Notes under the pieces: model-generated
What the model was told of the DNA's origin: nothing
Database searches by the model: none
What the model saw: only the letters and a program-made list of their open reading frames with translations
Part shown: piece after piece, positions 1 to 12,386 of the stretch
How the letters are laid out: every line of letters begins with the position of its first letter
Numbering within the stretch: position 1 is the first letter of the stretch
Source: Phytophthora sp. 'mugwort'
Lineage: Eukaryota > Oomycota > Peronosporomycetes > Peronosporales > Peronosporaceae
Assembly: GCA_033558025.1 (NCBI GenBank)
Contig: JAUCEF010000013.1
Coordinates: 117,001 to 181,000 of the forward strand
Direction: 5' to 3'
Length of the DNA: 64,000 bases
Program-made: the position numbers and the translations under genes

Positions 1-600
1 GCAAAACTGCCCTTTTGATGCTTGTCGTCCATTTTACGTGAGTGCACCTTTTTAACAATAGCCTTCGCCTCTTCTTACGTTAGTGATATGATTCACTCCC
101 TACATGTACAATCTTTAACCCCCTCCAAACCGGAGATCAAAAGGTAAACTTAACCTAATTTGACTTGACGTTGTATGAACGGGTAGGGATCTGAACAGGG
201 ATTTGGGTTATTGTGTTAGAGCTGTGCTAAAGTTGCCTTAATCTGCATACCCCGCATATTCCATCCGCGGTTATGTTGCATACTGCAGCGTATCGCAGAA
301 AGTAACGGAACAGTCACTGACAGCCTGTGAATAGAACCAGCACGTCCCAAAATCCTCATTTTCAGAGAAGTTGAAATCAAAACTTCCCATGCAAATTTCA
401 CATACGAAATTGGGGGACACCTCTACAAGGTAACGTAATCATCTGAAAGCTACAAACTTGAGTGAAAGATGAGGTTTAGGATGCACTGCAGGATGAGCAT
501 GCGTGAAGGCATGCGAACATGCTGTACTTCAAAGTGTGTTGTAGCTACTCGAATGCACTTTGCAAAGTCCTATCCTGTTTATTCAGTTTAGCGGCAGAAT
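1..600. other. Intergenic, no gene seen
   Basis: I see no protein, RNA or repeat that I can support here. Short open frames are scattered on both strands without recognisable motifs. It borders the decayed piggyBac-like element that starts just to the right. Confidence 0.5.
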
Positions 601-609
601 AATATGCAA

Positions 610-3500
610 CTTAGTGCCTATGGATTCGTTTGAAGTCTTTTGCGCGGATTCGGAGTAGCCGGAGTACCCAGCATCGATGGAGTACCTGGTAACGCTGACT
701 TGCCTTGACACGTACTCGAATACTTCTGTTATTCTCGACTGGGATTAGCTTTCCGTTCATCCATTCCGTATGACACATATTCCAGTACGTCATCCTCACT
801 CCCTGGACTCATGCCGCGCACGCATGCAGAGAAAGATTGGCCACGTAGTGTTGCAGTCGCTGCAGTAGAACTTCGTTGTGGATGCTCGCTGTGTGTCGGT
901 TCGGGAAACAAAGCAGACCTTGCACGCCCGCTGTCACGTTTCGCCTGCGATGCTTCATTTCGCGCGGTCCGTACGTGGATGCGTGGGTGCTGCCGGTCGA
1001 AAGGGGCTGTACACTGTTTGGGAAAGTTGGCACTACGCGCCAAAAGTGTTGGCTTCGTACATATCTGCCGGTTGCATCTTGCACAACTGCAGATATAATC
1101 GCTTCATATACTTCACGTGTGTAAGTGGCCGAGACTCCTTGCTCTTGTGATACGCCTTGTGAACGATGTACCCATTCACTATGGCTAGGTCAATCAAACA
1201 GCACCAACGACTTGTAGTACTTGCGAAAACGGAGGGCTCGCTGGAGTGAGTATCGTTGGAGGCGCAACTGGTCATGGACATCCCCCCATGAAGGCGTGGT
1301 AGTCCTTCACCACTCTGGGGCACGGCACTTCCACTTGGTTTGACCTGTCCTGCCTCATGGCGCTGTCAAACTCGAGGCTTTCACCAGTACAAAGAAATGT
1401 ACGGGGTGAGAAATACCACCAGCTTATCGCTTTCATGTTAGGCACCAAATTGGACGTTGCGACCTTGACGAACCACGTACAATAGAAGCCGGTCGAGTTT
1501 TCTTCTTCTCTATGACTTGTTTGCAAAAGCCGAGCCGGTTCGTCATGATAGTTCCGACGCAGCAGAAGCCCATAAGAAGCAACTGAACTGCCAGCATCAC
1601 AGATATATAAAAGCGATCAATCACCACTAGCCGTGTGCCTTGCATTCTCGCGTCACGACCGAACACTTCGAGTTGGTTTCGGACCGCAGCAGCAGGCCCT
1701 GACTTCATGTCTGGTTTGTGTGCATCGCTTGCATGCTGTTTCTTGCCGTGGTTGGATAGTTTTCCACGGTTAGGAGCAATAGTCCTTGCCGACAGCAGAC
1801 CCACGAAGTTGCACAGTTCGTGTGGTTGTATCGGCTTCATCCCTTTCAACTCGTACTGGATGTTACGTCTTGTCTTCTTCGGAAGCGCGGAATTCAGCCG
1901 TTGCTTCTTTCGATAGCGCTGGTACGCCTCGTCAACACGCTGAGGAAGCATCTCCCGGTGGTAGTCGTTTGAACACACGGCAATGTGCTGCCACAGTACC
2001 ACTGGCATGAGGTAAAATAATAGCGCAACGGGGAGTCACCTCGTCGTAGCACCTCTATCGTAGGCCCCGAGTATCCTTGGCGCAAATCAGGGTAGCTCCT
2101 TGTATTATCTACAGGCTCGTAAGGCGTCATGAGATGTTCGTGAATGTCTGGTTCAACGACGTCGCCCCACCCCGTGATCCACATGTTGCGCAAGACAGTG
2201 TTTTTCAAGTTTCCGACCAGTACTTCGTCTTCTCCGCCGAAGCTGTCCAGAAAGATTTCCACGAAGAGAACCTCGGCAGCAAGATAGTATCGGTTTCATC
2301 AGGATCGCCACGAGCATCTTCACGTACGCAGAATGATCCTCATCTTTCGAGCCGTACTCTCCCGTCTCCACGTCATCCCTCTCTGCTTCATCGCCTCAAT
2401 CCATTGTGTCGAACAGAGCTGAACTTTCGCTGTCATCTATTTTGTTCAATTCATCAATCGTTGTCGGCTAACAGCTCACTCCTGAGCGCGTTTCCATGGT
2501 CTTCATCATCCTCCGCTACAGAATAGAAAACGAAGCAGTTAGTTTGCAGTTCGACAGATGGTACAACATTCAGGATACAGTGCATCATACTATGCAGCAT
2601 ACCATGCAGTATACCAGACACTATACCAAACAGCATAATATACAGTATACCATATCATCGATGGAGTCGCTTCATACTCCAGGCGAATTCACGGAGTCAT
2701 CATCAAACACGAACAAAGAGCTTGAACATGCATCGTTGCTATCATTGAGTCGTCAGCTTGAACATGAGGTGAAGTCGCAATTAGTTCTGGAGAACTGGGT
2801 GGTGGGGTTCGAGCTGGTGTCCTTGCCTTGGTCCCGGAGATTGCATCAGTGCGCGTCTCGTAGGCGGTTTTGATGGCCTCATTTCATTTTCGCGACGTGA
2901 CTAGTAGGAGGTGGCGTTGTTGTTGTAGTACTGCCACACAGCACATGATCATCAGCGGGTGCATCAGCTGTAGATACCGTGGCGATAGGTGTGCGTCCAC
3001 AGCTGCACGTGTAGCTTCACGTGCCTCTGCTACTTCTATATTGGCGGTATAGGTATCGCGAACAACTTGGGCAGCAGCAGCAAGCTGAGCATCGCCTGGT
3101 GCAAGCGCGGTAGGCGTTGCGCTAGGCGTTGGAGCAGCTTCACGTGCTTGGCTCCGCAGCACTACAAAAGACATAACACTAACTGTTAGATCAGCCATCG
3201 TGTCTAGGAGCATTCAAAAACGAAACTTACCGTTTGCATAATACTCAAGTACTGCCTTTTCGCCCAGGAGGTAGTCAAGCCGTTCGTGCCGTTGCGGTTT
3301 CCGTTCGGTCGAATGTACCAGTATCGCTCGTCCAGACTGCTCGCCGGTGATGCTTTGCGCGTCCAGCCTTGGCCCTTGAATTCCTTCCAAACGGATTTGA
3401 AAGAAAGGTCCCTCCCCGTCACCTCAGTATCGCGTGAGATATTGCCTATCGGCCGCACCATTGTGTTCTCCTCTGGATTTGTGCCCCTCGCCCGCAAATC
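610..3500 (-). mobile_element. Decayed piggyBac-like DNA transposon
   Basis: This is a broken transposase gene read right to left. At 3204-3497 an N-terminal module carries SFKSVWKEFKGQGWTRK, of a kind often fused to oomycete piggyBac-like proteins. The DDE_Tnp_1_7 core lies at 1433-2008 and includes LVVIDRFYISVMLAVQLL and GTIMTNRLGFCKQVIEKKK. The C-terminal core follows at 1033-1526, with VVKDYHAFMGG and LIDLAIVNGYIVHKAYHKSK. A cysteine-rich tail region in shifted frames and MTYWNMCHTEWMNGKLIP end near 740-800. At least five frame changes and stops separate these blocks, so no active enzyme can be made. TIRs and a TTAA target duplication were not located. The family call rests on motif memory, and it is clearer for the core than for the ends. 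Confidence 0.75.
2571..2652. repeat. Degenerate minisatellite-like repeat
   Basis: The stretch repeats a unit of about 17-20 bases built on CATACCATGCAGTATACC, with four or five imperfect copies. It interrupts the piggyBac-like reading frames between the N-terminal module and the transposase core. It probably arose by slippage inside an already dead element. Confidence 0.5.
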
Positions 3501-4334
3501 CTCGAATGAGGCGAATCTGGTAAGGCGCAGGAGGGGCCGACTGAGAGCTACTCGTTTGGTGCCCGTACCTCCGCAAAATGATATAAATCAGGTGGGCATA
3601 GATGTTAGCTGTCCAAAGCTATATTTAAATTAGGCAAACACTGATCCCATCCTCGCAAGAAAAAGAAAGGTGCAAACAGAGACAAGACGTACATATGTCT
3701 TAACGTTTGTATGCTCTGTGGCGAGGAACATACACACCATACAAACTCCAAGTCGATTTTTTCTTATGCTGCATATATGCAGCATAAGCTGCATCAAGCA
3801 GCATCTGGTTTGGAGCGGTTTATTTGTTAGTGAGCCGGACGGACCTCATTTAGAACCAAAAGTACCGGTTATAAATACCGAAATGCGTTATATATTCATT
3901 GGTAAACGATCGCAAGTAATAATACAGTATTGAAATTTCCTTGATATAGGTTTTCGCTTTGACATAAGGTCAATCATGGATTGGCAATTAAATGGCTGCA
4001 ATGTGGGAAAATGCAGGTGGTTTTCTATTATAACTTAACTAGTATGGCAGCATCCTCACGGCGTATTTGCCCCGGTTGCTAAGGGAATCGTTGCTGATAG
4101 AAGTATTCATATTCTAGTTTTCAGCCCCGCCCCCCCCCCCCCCCAACGCATATTGATTGACCTTTCGAATTTCCCTATCATCTATTATCTCAATGATGCG
4201 CTTGGAGACTGTGCGAAGACGCGGGCCAACTCCGGCCAAGGGAGAGATGGAAGATGGTACGCCGCTCTGCAATGACTGATACAGTGTGAGGTGGCTGGAG
4301 CTGTGATCTCTCTCCTGTACTTACGATTGCGGGC
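3501..4334. other. Intergenic with palindrome and poly-C tract
   Basis: No gene is supported. The region holds a perfect 24-base palindrome (3764-3787) and a run of 15 C at 4130-4144. A - strand frame at 4185-4598 has no recognisable motif and overlaps the better-supported + strand pseudogene. Confidence 0.5.
3764..3787. repeat. Perfect 24-base palindrome
   Basis: TTATGCTGCATA is followed at once by its exact reverse complement TATGCAGCATAA, with no spacer. Two more GCTGCAT/GCAGCAT half-sites follow at 3788-3801. It could be a hairpin, a dimeric protein site or the fused ends of a small inverted-repeat element. No neighbouring gene suggests which. Confidence 0.85.
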
Positions 4335-5607
4335 GTGGTATGCGGTGTGTGTGCTTTGATGCCTTCGTATACAGAATCCACCACCCACTCGCGCCGTGAC
4401 TGCTTGGGCTTGTCGGGCCGCGCCGAGATTCAACTCTTTGAGAAAGCTGGCAGGGGGGGGGGGGCACACGAAGGGGAGGGAGCGTGCGGGCATCGTACGA
4501 AGCAGCAGGGAACTCTGGAATGCCAGTACAGAGGTGGTTGCAGCATGGAGCGATATTTCAAGCTCAATGGTGAAAGACATTCGCTTTGTGATAAGCATCG
4601 ACTTCGACAGAACACGCTGACGCGCGCGCGTTACAAGCGGGTTCTTGCAGACAAGAAAGCAAACTACGATTGACGAGATCGCACTGTTGAAGATGCAGCA
4701 CTGGATTTAGTACCTGTCAGCAAGGAACACCAGACTCCTAGAGCGTCTGAAGGCGAGAAGAACGCGGTGGTGAGCGAGGAGGAAAACTCGAAGAGAAAAA
4801 GAACGCCAAGAGCATCTGACGAAGTTGGCTTGGCTTCACCCGAACGTCCAAGACCATCTTGCGAGAAAGAACTGCCCCATGCATCTCGCAGGATCAGGAC
4901 AACACCAAGGAAGGGTTTTTCGTCGACAGCTACACTCGAGCAGCCACCAGTGACCGGGTCCTACAGAGCATCAAGGGAAACCCACCACAAAAAGCGGAGC
5001 ACCACTACAAAAGCATGTGACCTTCCTGGCACACAACCATTGCCGGACCTTGTTCAATGCGGCATTCAACCACGTCATGTACTTCTGGTACTCATGCTTC
5101 CGTGAACGTTGACGGGTGTACTAGCGTATCCGTGCAAGAACAACTCGATATCCTTGGGATGACGTTGTTAGATAGCGCACCCCCAAACGTACTACATGTT
5201 TGTACCGGTTACGCTACGATCATCGCGTCGGCTCAAAGTGATTCCTCGGATGGATGCTCGTCAGTTGCCGTGCCTACGTTAACTACAACTGTCGTGTGGA
5301 GCTACGAAGCTCAATCGACACCGTAGCCACCCAGACCACAGTTTGTGCGCAGCACCTTGCAGACAGTGACACTGTACCACAATTTGCTTCATCCGATACG
5401 TCTCCGTCGTCAAACTCGTCTACCGTGGCGAACGCGAAGCAGTCGACTAAGTACCCCGATCACAGCCAGGGAGGTCATGAATCAAGATGCCGGGTAACAG
5501 ACGCAGAACATCAACTCATCCTCCGACGGTTGGTAAAAGATGATCGCTTCATGAGCATTGCGTCGCTATGTGGAAGAAGCAATGCGCCACGATGTCGTGA
5601 GGCATAG
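4335..5607 (+). pseudogene. Decayed gene with short CxnC...CxxH zinc-like motif
   Basis: The first readable block (4335-4670) ends in a C-x5-C-x15-C-x2-H cluster (CQYRGGC to CDKHR) followed by a basic helix (RARYKRVLADKK). I associate this arrangement with short zinc-binding, DNA-binding-like oomycete proteins. The frame meets one TGA at 4671-4673 and then stays open in the same frame to 5105, through a basic, Ser/Pro-rich segment, so the TGA may be a point mutation. Later pieces at 5057-5326 and 5254-5607 lie in other frames. A run of 12 G at 4453-4464 lies just before the motif and may be another frameshift point. I cannot name the family with confidence. It is probably a dead gene or the cargo of an unrecognised element. 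Confidence 0.4.
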
Positions 5608-6270
5608 TTGGTTTTAACTCGCGTGTTAGTTCTAGTTTTGTAGTAGGTTTAAGGTTATCCATGAAAGCCCAAGCCACAAAGAGTACTGATGCATATACGT
5701 ACGCGATTGCTACCACAGTAACAGTAATCTTGCTTTTTTTTTAGGTATATTGTGTTACTTTTTCTATTGCTAGAACTGAACTCTAATGACATCCATAATC
5801 TTGCTCGTTCAGTAGCATAGGTTTCGCAAGCTCACAAGGAATAGACGGCTCTGCAGGCAGTCCTGTACAAAACAAATTCATCGCTTTTACGTTAAGTTTG
5901 CGCTATAATAAATGAACAGCACTGATGATGCCGTGTTGCAGATCTTGACGTACCCGATTTGCGCGAGTTTTCATTGGGCTTACTGCCACTGGCTTCACCG
6001 ACGAGCCGCTCCTGATGGTGGTGCTACGGGCACCTGTTTTGTAGCCGTGATTATGACCGATTGACTGGAAAGTGCAGCCTTCACTTCACCGCGGCGATAT
6101 ACCTTTATTGTGAACCAGTGCTACCTCTTTCATGGCGCGAACTATCGTCGTAGCTGCTTGCATGAATTTTAAAACGGCGCTCATTACGCAATTGTTCTCG
6201 TGGGCGAACGTAGCAACTTTTTCAGGGGATGATGTCAATCGGTCAAGTGTTAAACGGTGGGTTATGGCTA
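5608..6270. other. Intergenic, probable 3' flank of Helitron
   Basis: No coding signal is recognised. The Helitron helicase reads leftwards into this stretch, so its 3' terminal hairpin and CTRR end should lie here. I could not pick one out with confidence. Confidence 0.4.
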
Positions 6271-6283
6271 TTGAATTCGGTGC

Positions 6284-7601
6284 CTAATTCTAGACAAAGC
6301 GACGTATGCAAAAGCAACATTCGGGATTAAGTTCGAATGAAATACTACGTAGCTGCATGTGAGCCCCTGCTCTTTGTGGACCGTCATAGCGTATGCCAGT
6401 CGAAGAGGCGTTCCTCTTCGAACAACACGAAGGTCGCTCTAGGTTTTACCCCATGATACGCCTTTAGGCGCAATTGGAACAACGTTAGGGACATCTTTCA
6501 GTAGCGAGGGGCTAAAGTACGCATCAACAATCTGTACAAGAACAATTGGCAATTCTTGGCCGACCACAAACATGAAATCGTACACTATTGCGTTTGTTCG
6601 ATTGATAAGCCAGCGCCTTGGGCCATGTTAAACGTCAGAGTTACCGGAGCTCCTATGCAGAGGTTTAGTTTACTTGCAACCAGGCGGGTCACGATCGGAA
6701 TTGGCTGCTTTTGTATCGCTCAAAAGCGCGCGTACGGTTCCAGTAAAAATGTCCCGCTTGATTGTCAATCTTTTCTGTTGCACGAGGTGCTGTGATGTAA
6801 TATGAACAATTGGCGCATTGGCGGACTTTACTCTGTCTTCGTTAGCTGCATTAACATCGGATTTCTTGTGGGCAACGTGTTTCGCATTCAAAATCCAATC
6901 CGGTTCCTGACTTGACGCCACGCATCGTATATTGAAAAGTTCAATATCAGCTTGCGTCGTTTTTTTCTCGCAATCTACTTAAGGCTGCAAACAATTCTGG
7001 GTCTTATTTCCCTCGGTTTGACTAGTTAGCTTACATGTTTAATGTTACTCCAGATCTCTTTCCCTCGGCGCTGTACATCATTTGTGATCTTAAATAAATG
7101 TGTCGATAGTGCGTGGGGAACTACGGGCTCTAACTGTGCAGCATCACCCGTGAAACATACGTCTCTTCCTTCGAACATCTCGTCTGAGTGGCCAGGCCAA
7201 ATTCCCCTCATCCGTTTATCTATCCAATAGAGCATTCCGCAAGAAATCATGCTCATCTCGTCAATAATGACGAAATGTACGTCCTTAAAGCGCTGCTGCA
7301 GCTTCTTCAGCTTTGCCGGTCCTGTTTTGGTCTCTAGAAGTGAAGTGTACTTGACGGGAAATGCGGAACGAGTAAAGGACGCAAACGATAGTGCCGAGCA
7401 GATCGTCATTCCCTTTATATTGAAGGCTGCAGTGCTCTGATGGACTAGTAATAACACCCTTTTCGACGTTCTTCGGGTGGCAGCGTGCTCACCAAAAACG
7501 TTGTGCGCATCCTTCACAATATGCTTTATCAGCCAGCTTTTGCCTGACCCTCCTTCGCCGTTAATAATCATTTGTAACAGCTTTTCTTTTATTATTAACA
7601 T
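6284..7601 (-). pseudogene. Helitron PIF1-type helicase remnant
   Basis: The SF1 helicase has Walker A GEGGSGKSW near 7530-7570 and Walker B VIIDEMSMI near 7249-7275. GDAAQLEPV follows, where GD-x-QLPPV is usual. Motif V-like PLRLAYAMTVHKEQGLT lies at about 6361-6412, and motif VI AYVALSRIR at about 6284-6310. The first 191 codons are open, and the C-terminal half is split across three frames. The motifs are well conserved against the general decay, so this was probably once an active element. It would have unwound DNA together with the Rep domain encoded upstream. Confidence 0.8.
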
Positions 7602-8999
7602 TACCGACTGAGTTTTTCAGGGCGCATTTGAATCGCTTTCTAGATTGATCCGTCGCTAGTGCGAAAGGGATCCATTGGGACTCGTTCATCGTTTCCTGGA
7701 CGTCAGACATATCATCGCTATCCTCAATACGATATCGGTAGTGAGAGGAAGACCTTTCGTTTTGGCGAAACAAATTACCAAGTCGGCGCGATTCATTTTT
7801 CTCTTTAATCCAGGGCTTCAAGCATTCTTTTACGAAGTTACTAGCATTGTGCACAATTTCTGCCGAGTAGTTGTGTCTAGGCTTCCACTCCTGGTTACTG
7901 TTCTGACTTTCGTGCTGCTCAAGGGATTCATAGCCTGCATCACTGATAAAAACGTACTCGGAAGCTGGTAATGCGGACACACTGCAAGCTTCAGGAGAAT
8001 TTTTCTTTAGCAAATCCATTTTTTCTTGTCTAATTAGCTTCGCGTTCGACTCTTCTCAGCTCCCTATCAAGACGAATTTCTTGCTCTTTTTTGAAAAAGC
8101 GCTCGATGCACTCTTCATCTGTTTCGGGGAGTCATCCAGTGAGCGCCATGAATCATAGAGTAAGATCTCCGAGAACCAGAAATTTGGGTCGGCGCTGTTT
8201 GGTCGCACTCAAGGTGACTTTTGAACAGCAACCGCTTTTAACCTTCGCCTTATCCAGATTTCGCCATCGATACGCTTCCAGCTATCGCGAGCGACCTTCT
8301 TGCCGTCGAGAGAACTGAGGTTTTCGAACTTTTCTACAAATGTTGCTAATGTAATGGCCTCAAAGAGTTCGTTTGTGGGTCTATTCATGTATGATCGCTC
8401 AACCGGCTCAATCCGGACACAGCTCATATCGGTATGTTCTGCTAACGATGTAAGACCCTCGAAGCCCCGCGGCTCCACTCCATAATAGCGCTGTTTGTGT
8501 CGGAAAACTTTGACCTTGACTGTGGCTCTTGACTTGATATGCATAGGTAAACTACGGAGAAGTGTGTAGATCGCCTCTGGTGCTTCGATCTCACGTACCG
8601 ATAGAGTTACGTTCGCTACGTTTTTTCAGGATGTAATGGTAAGGTAGATTTGAATCACAACGCTGAACGACTTTGCCGATGACGCGTCTGAATCGAAGTG
8701 CGTCGGGTCAGCCTTGCTGACATATGCTCCCGCATACTCAGCAGCGCTGTAGGAGTTCCCTATCAGCTGTAAACATGCTTGCATGCCAACACGACAAAGT
8801 ATAAGGTGAGTAATTGTTAAGGGTGGATACCTCTCGTCTTAAATGAACTTTCATGGAGGGGATTCCATCTGATGCCACGCTTGCTTCGATTCTAGTACGT
8901 TCTTCCAGTGCTTTCGAAAAAACAAAGCGGCACTGAGAGCCTTTCTTTCTACACGATGAGTTATAGTAGCATTCATGCTGTTGTACGCGTTGGACCAAT

Positions 9000-9883
9000 C
9001 TAGATAGCGCAGTGCCATTCATCAGTTTCCAATTGCGGTGGTCTCATTGCTAGGATGTTGGTTTCACCTGCAAGATGGGTGACGCAGGTCGAACACGGGC
9101 ACGCATCTAGATCGTTAAGCGTCTTTGAAAGTACGGAAATACTATTATCAACAAAAGCAGCAAGCTCTGCACGGCTTTCTTCTGTTTCTGACAACTTTAC
9201 AACATCCGGGGCGTCTTTAATCCACAGCTAACAGTGACTATGAGGTGATCCACGTTGCTGAAATTCTACGCGCCAAAAGTGGTCGATTATTTCTCCAAGC
9301 GGCATTGCTCGCCCACACAATACCGTGTAAAAAAAGAGAGATTGGAATCGTCTGTTAAAGTGCCTGGCACCAATGTCAGGATTTTCATTGAGGTATTTCA
9401 GCCTCTCTGCAAACGACAAATGACTGCATTGGTCCAGGTCAACGCAGGGTTGCACGCTCTTGCAAAATCCGGCCAAATTGTATCTGCTGCACTTAGTGTA
9501 AGAAAACAAGTAGGCCAGCGTGTAGGTAGCACTCGATTACCGATCATCGACAGTAGATCATCTCGTACATTGGCCCAATACAACCCCCTACCTCTTCCAA
9601 CACGGAAAAATGGTTTCGGCGAGTCTAACACTTGCATCACGGCACTAAGCTTCTCTTTCATTTTCCTTGTCATCATTTTCTCGATGTCCATCCTCGACAC
9701 CGATACCGGCTGCAGTAATAGCATCACTTCTATTTCACTTGAACTCACCCTACGGACTAAATCATCGATTTGGTGACGCTGAATTAGATTCATGCAAAAT
9801 AATTTAAAATTCTTGTGAATGATGAATCGTCTATCGTGCCACTTCGTCAATTGCGCGCAGTATTTCTGCCAAACAGTATTCAT
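9000..9883 (-). pseudogene. Helitron Rep (HUH endonuclease) domain remnant
   Basis: The Helitron_like_N domain contains WHDRRFIIHKNFKLFCMNL near its start and the HUH-type motif EFQQRGSPHSH at about 9234-9265. These are the metal-binding residues used for single-strand nicking. Immediately after PHSHC an in-frame TAG (9228-9230) replaces the leucine expected before LWIKDAPDVV, so one base change broke this part of the frame. A second frame change joins 9398-9883 to 9228-9509. The fragment at 9000-9194 carries CPCSTC, typical of the segment after the HUH motif. Confidence 0.75.
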
Positions 9884-10930
9884 GTATTATGTTTTCAACG
9901 TTGTTTAAAGGCTGTAATGTACCTTGATCATCCGAAAAAAGGGTTGGGAAACAGTATTGCATCAGTCACGGTGTTTGATACTCGTTAATTGGATCGCTGC
10001 AGCAACGGAGCTCACCGATAGGATACTTTGAATTTATACTATCGATACCAACAGCCTCCACAATGTTTTCAAGCTCGGTTTGGCTTCCGTTCTGGTTGCC
10101 CTCTAGCTGAAACGATTCCGTTAGATGATCTAGCGCATCTTCTTTTTCAGAACTCACGATTTTTTCGTTTGCATCCTCGCTGGTAGAGCTATTATCAATA
10201 CGCGCCGATGTACATATCTGAAACGTAGTCACAGTACATGCAGAGCACGGAAGTGGTGTATCTTTTTCAAATGTGCTTTTGTAAAATCTGAATTGCATGT
10301 ATTGCCAATATGATCTTGGGTATCCGAGTGTTGAGTGCTGGCAGTTGAATTTTCAGCAGAAGTAGACAACTCACTCTCATCGCACTCATGCTGATCGCTT
10401 CCAGCTTCAGTAAAGTGGTCTGACTGTGTATTTCCCGTGCTAAAACTGAGGTCTTGTGTACATTCGTGCAAGGAATGCTCTTGGTCTCGGGTAGACTCTG
10501 AAACGCTCCATTGTGTAGGCTGATCGCTATGGTTGCCAGGATTCGTAGGTACTGATCCCAGTCGACGACGCTCGTTGCATTGGCAGGCCTGACCTCTTAT
10601 CTATTGTATTTCCTCTCCCGACACAGCAATGGTAGGTACTTCGAATTCTGTGCCTATTGCGCTAAGAGCACGGAGGTTTTCTTCCGAAATAGCAACATCC
10701 TTGTAGAGCATTGTTTGCGACGAGCCACTTTAATGCTCGTCTTATCAGGTCCGGACAAACGCGAAAATATTTAGTGGTTTTGTCCGATTTTGCCACCAGA
10801 AAGATGGCACCGCACTCCTTCAGCGGCCTGGGCAGCTCTCGATCCACCTCTCCTGGATCATTCCAGTAGTTAATCGTGTTTCCTCGCGTACACTCTTGAC
10901 CGTCGCGGTACAAACTCACGCATGTCGTGA

Positions 10931-12386
10931 ATGATATCCCAAGCCCAACCAGCCTAGCCTATATCCTGCAAGAACAGCGAGTTCATCTGGCACTTCAGCG
11001 ATTCGAAAACCACTACAGCGACGAAATTTGGGGAGTTTGCGCGCCGCGAAGCGATTGGTAGCACCTACTGTATAGACCAAATTGATCCATGAGCACCGGA
11101 CGCGTTATGTCAATGATCACATAATGCAATTCCTGATATCTTAATGCAGACTTTTTACGAGAGCGGCAACCTCTCAGCTACTATTACGAGCGCCCCTTCC
11201 GCTGCCCGCTGCTCTGATTTACGACCGTATGCTGCTAAATCGGATCACGCAGACGCTTTAAAAGGGTTCGGCATTGGAGGGCGGTAAACCTTCGATTCGA
11301 GTTCGTCGCATAAAACGTGACATTTTAAGCAATCATTGGGTTGCTGATACAGAAGCGATTCTTCAGAGTTCCATAAAAAGTTGATCTAAGTTTAACGGCG
11401 GTTAATTCCTTCGCAATGGGTGATTTTCGCGATGTTCTATATTAAAGCGTTAACATCTCTTTTTGAATGTTCCTATTTAGAGGCAAATTTCGATCTAAAG
11501 TGACCGCGAGCATGCCATGATAGTTCATGGCCCCTAACCCACTTCCAAAGCTTATACAAGGGTTCTGTAAAAAGGGTTGAATGCATCTTGTAATAAAGGG
11601 TAAAAAGTGTTCACGTCTTTTGATTATAGGGGGGGGCTACGCCCCAAAATTTATAAGGCACTGCTTTACAGTAATAGAATTTCGTAATTACGAACTTATA
11701 CAGAGTGGTTCAGATCATTATGACTCGCTCTGTGTGGGAGGCGTTAAGGAACCTGTAACGCCGGAAAAGCTTAGGCAACTTAAGTGCAAGTTAATCTCTA
11801 GAGAAGGTTGGCAGGCCACGCCAACGCAAGCCCCGCACTTGCTGGAAATGCGCGAAAGTGTTTGCGCGGCCTGCCAACCTCCGTCGCCATCTTGAAAAGA
11901 AATTCAAGTGCGACAAGAAGTCAGAAAAGGCTCAATGCGACGCGCGCAATGTCGCCAGCCGCGCTTCGAGCTGAGTTCACTATCTTAAGACAAAGCTGGA
12001 GCACCAGGCGGCCTCATGGTCGAAGAAAACGGAAAAGAGGTGTGGAAGGCGCCTAATTCAGCCCTGGCGTAGGCTAAAGCTCTAGCTAAGGTTGACTTTA
12101 GCAACCTTATCGACCTACGCTGAGGTGGTAATACAGTACATAGATGGTATCACCTATGCAAGTTACATACAAATATTAAGTTATATTTGTGTCATTGTTT
12201 GTGGATACCTCTCCAAATGTTGTCAGAATAAATTGCTCTGGGTTACAATGGCATGCCTGCATTAAGTCAGAGTCACTCTAAAGACTTCTATATATGTCCC
12301 CAACATGAGTTTAATTGCACGAAAGGTCGAAATAGAAAACAAAAAGGTGATCAGATAACTTTGTGTTATATATTGAATAATATATA
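10931..12386. other. Intergenic with small inverted repeats
   Basis: No gene is supported; frames at 11581-11895 and 11808-12056 lack motifs. The stretch holds a GGGGGGGGCTACGCCCC tract near 11632 and an exact 12-base inverted repeat at 11806-11879. A looser pair, GCGTAGG...CCTACGC, lies at about 12066-12120. These could be remains of a small non-autonomous DNA transposon. Confidence 0.45.
11806..11879. repeat. 12-base inverted repeat, possible MITE remnant
   Basis: GGTTGGCAGGCC at 11806-11817 is matched exactly by GGCCTGCCAACC at 11868-11879, with a 50-base GC-rich spacer. It can fold into a stem. No duplicated target site was seen. Confidence 0.6.

Larger units (their letters stand above)
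6270..10930 (-). mobile_element. Decayed autonomous Helitron
   Basis: A rolling-circle (Helitron) element is read right to left. The order is a DUF6570-like leader (10662-10919, FRVCPDLIRRALKWLVANN), an acidic linker (about 9966-10471), the Helitron_like_N/Rep region (9000-9883), a middle region (7561-9022) and a PIF1-type helicase (6284-7601). Order and content match autonomous eukaryotic Helitrons. Multiple frameshifts and stops make it non-functional. The termini (5' TC, 3' hairpin plus CTRR) and the A/T insertion dinucleotide were not resolved, so the limits given are those of the coding remnants. Confidence 0.8.
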
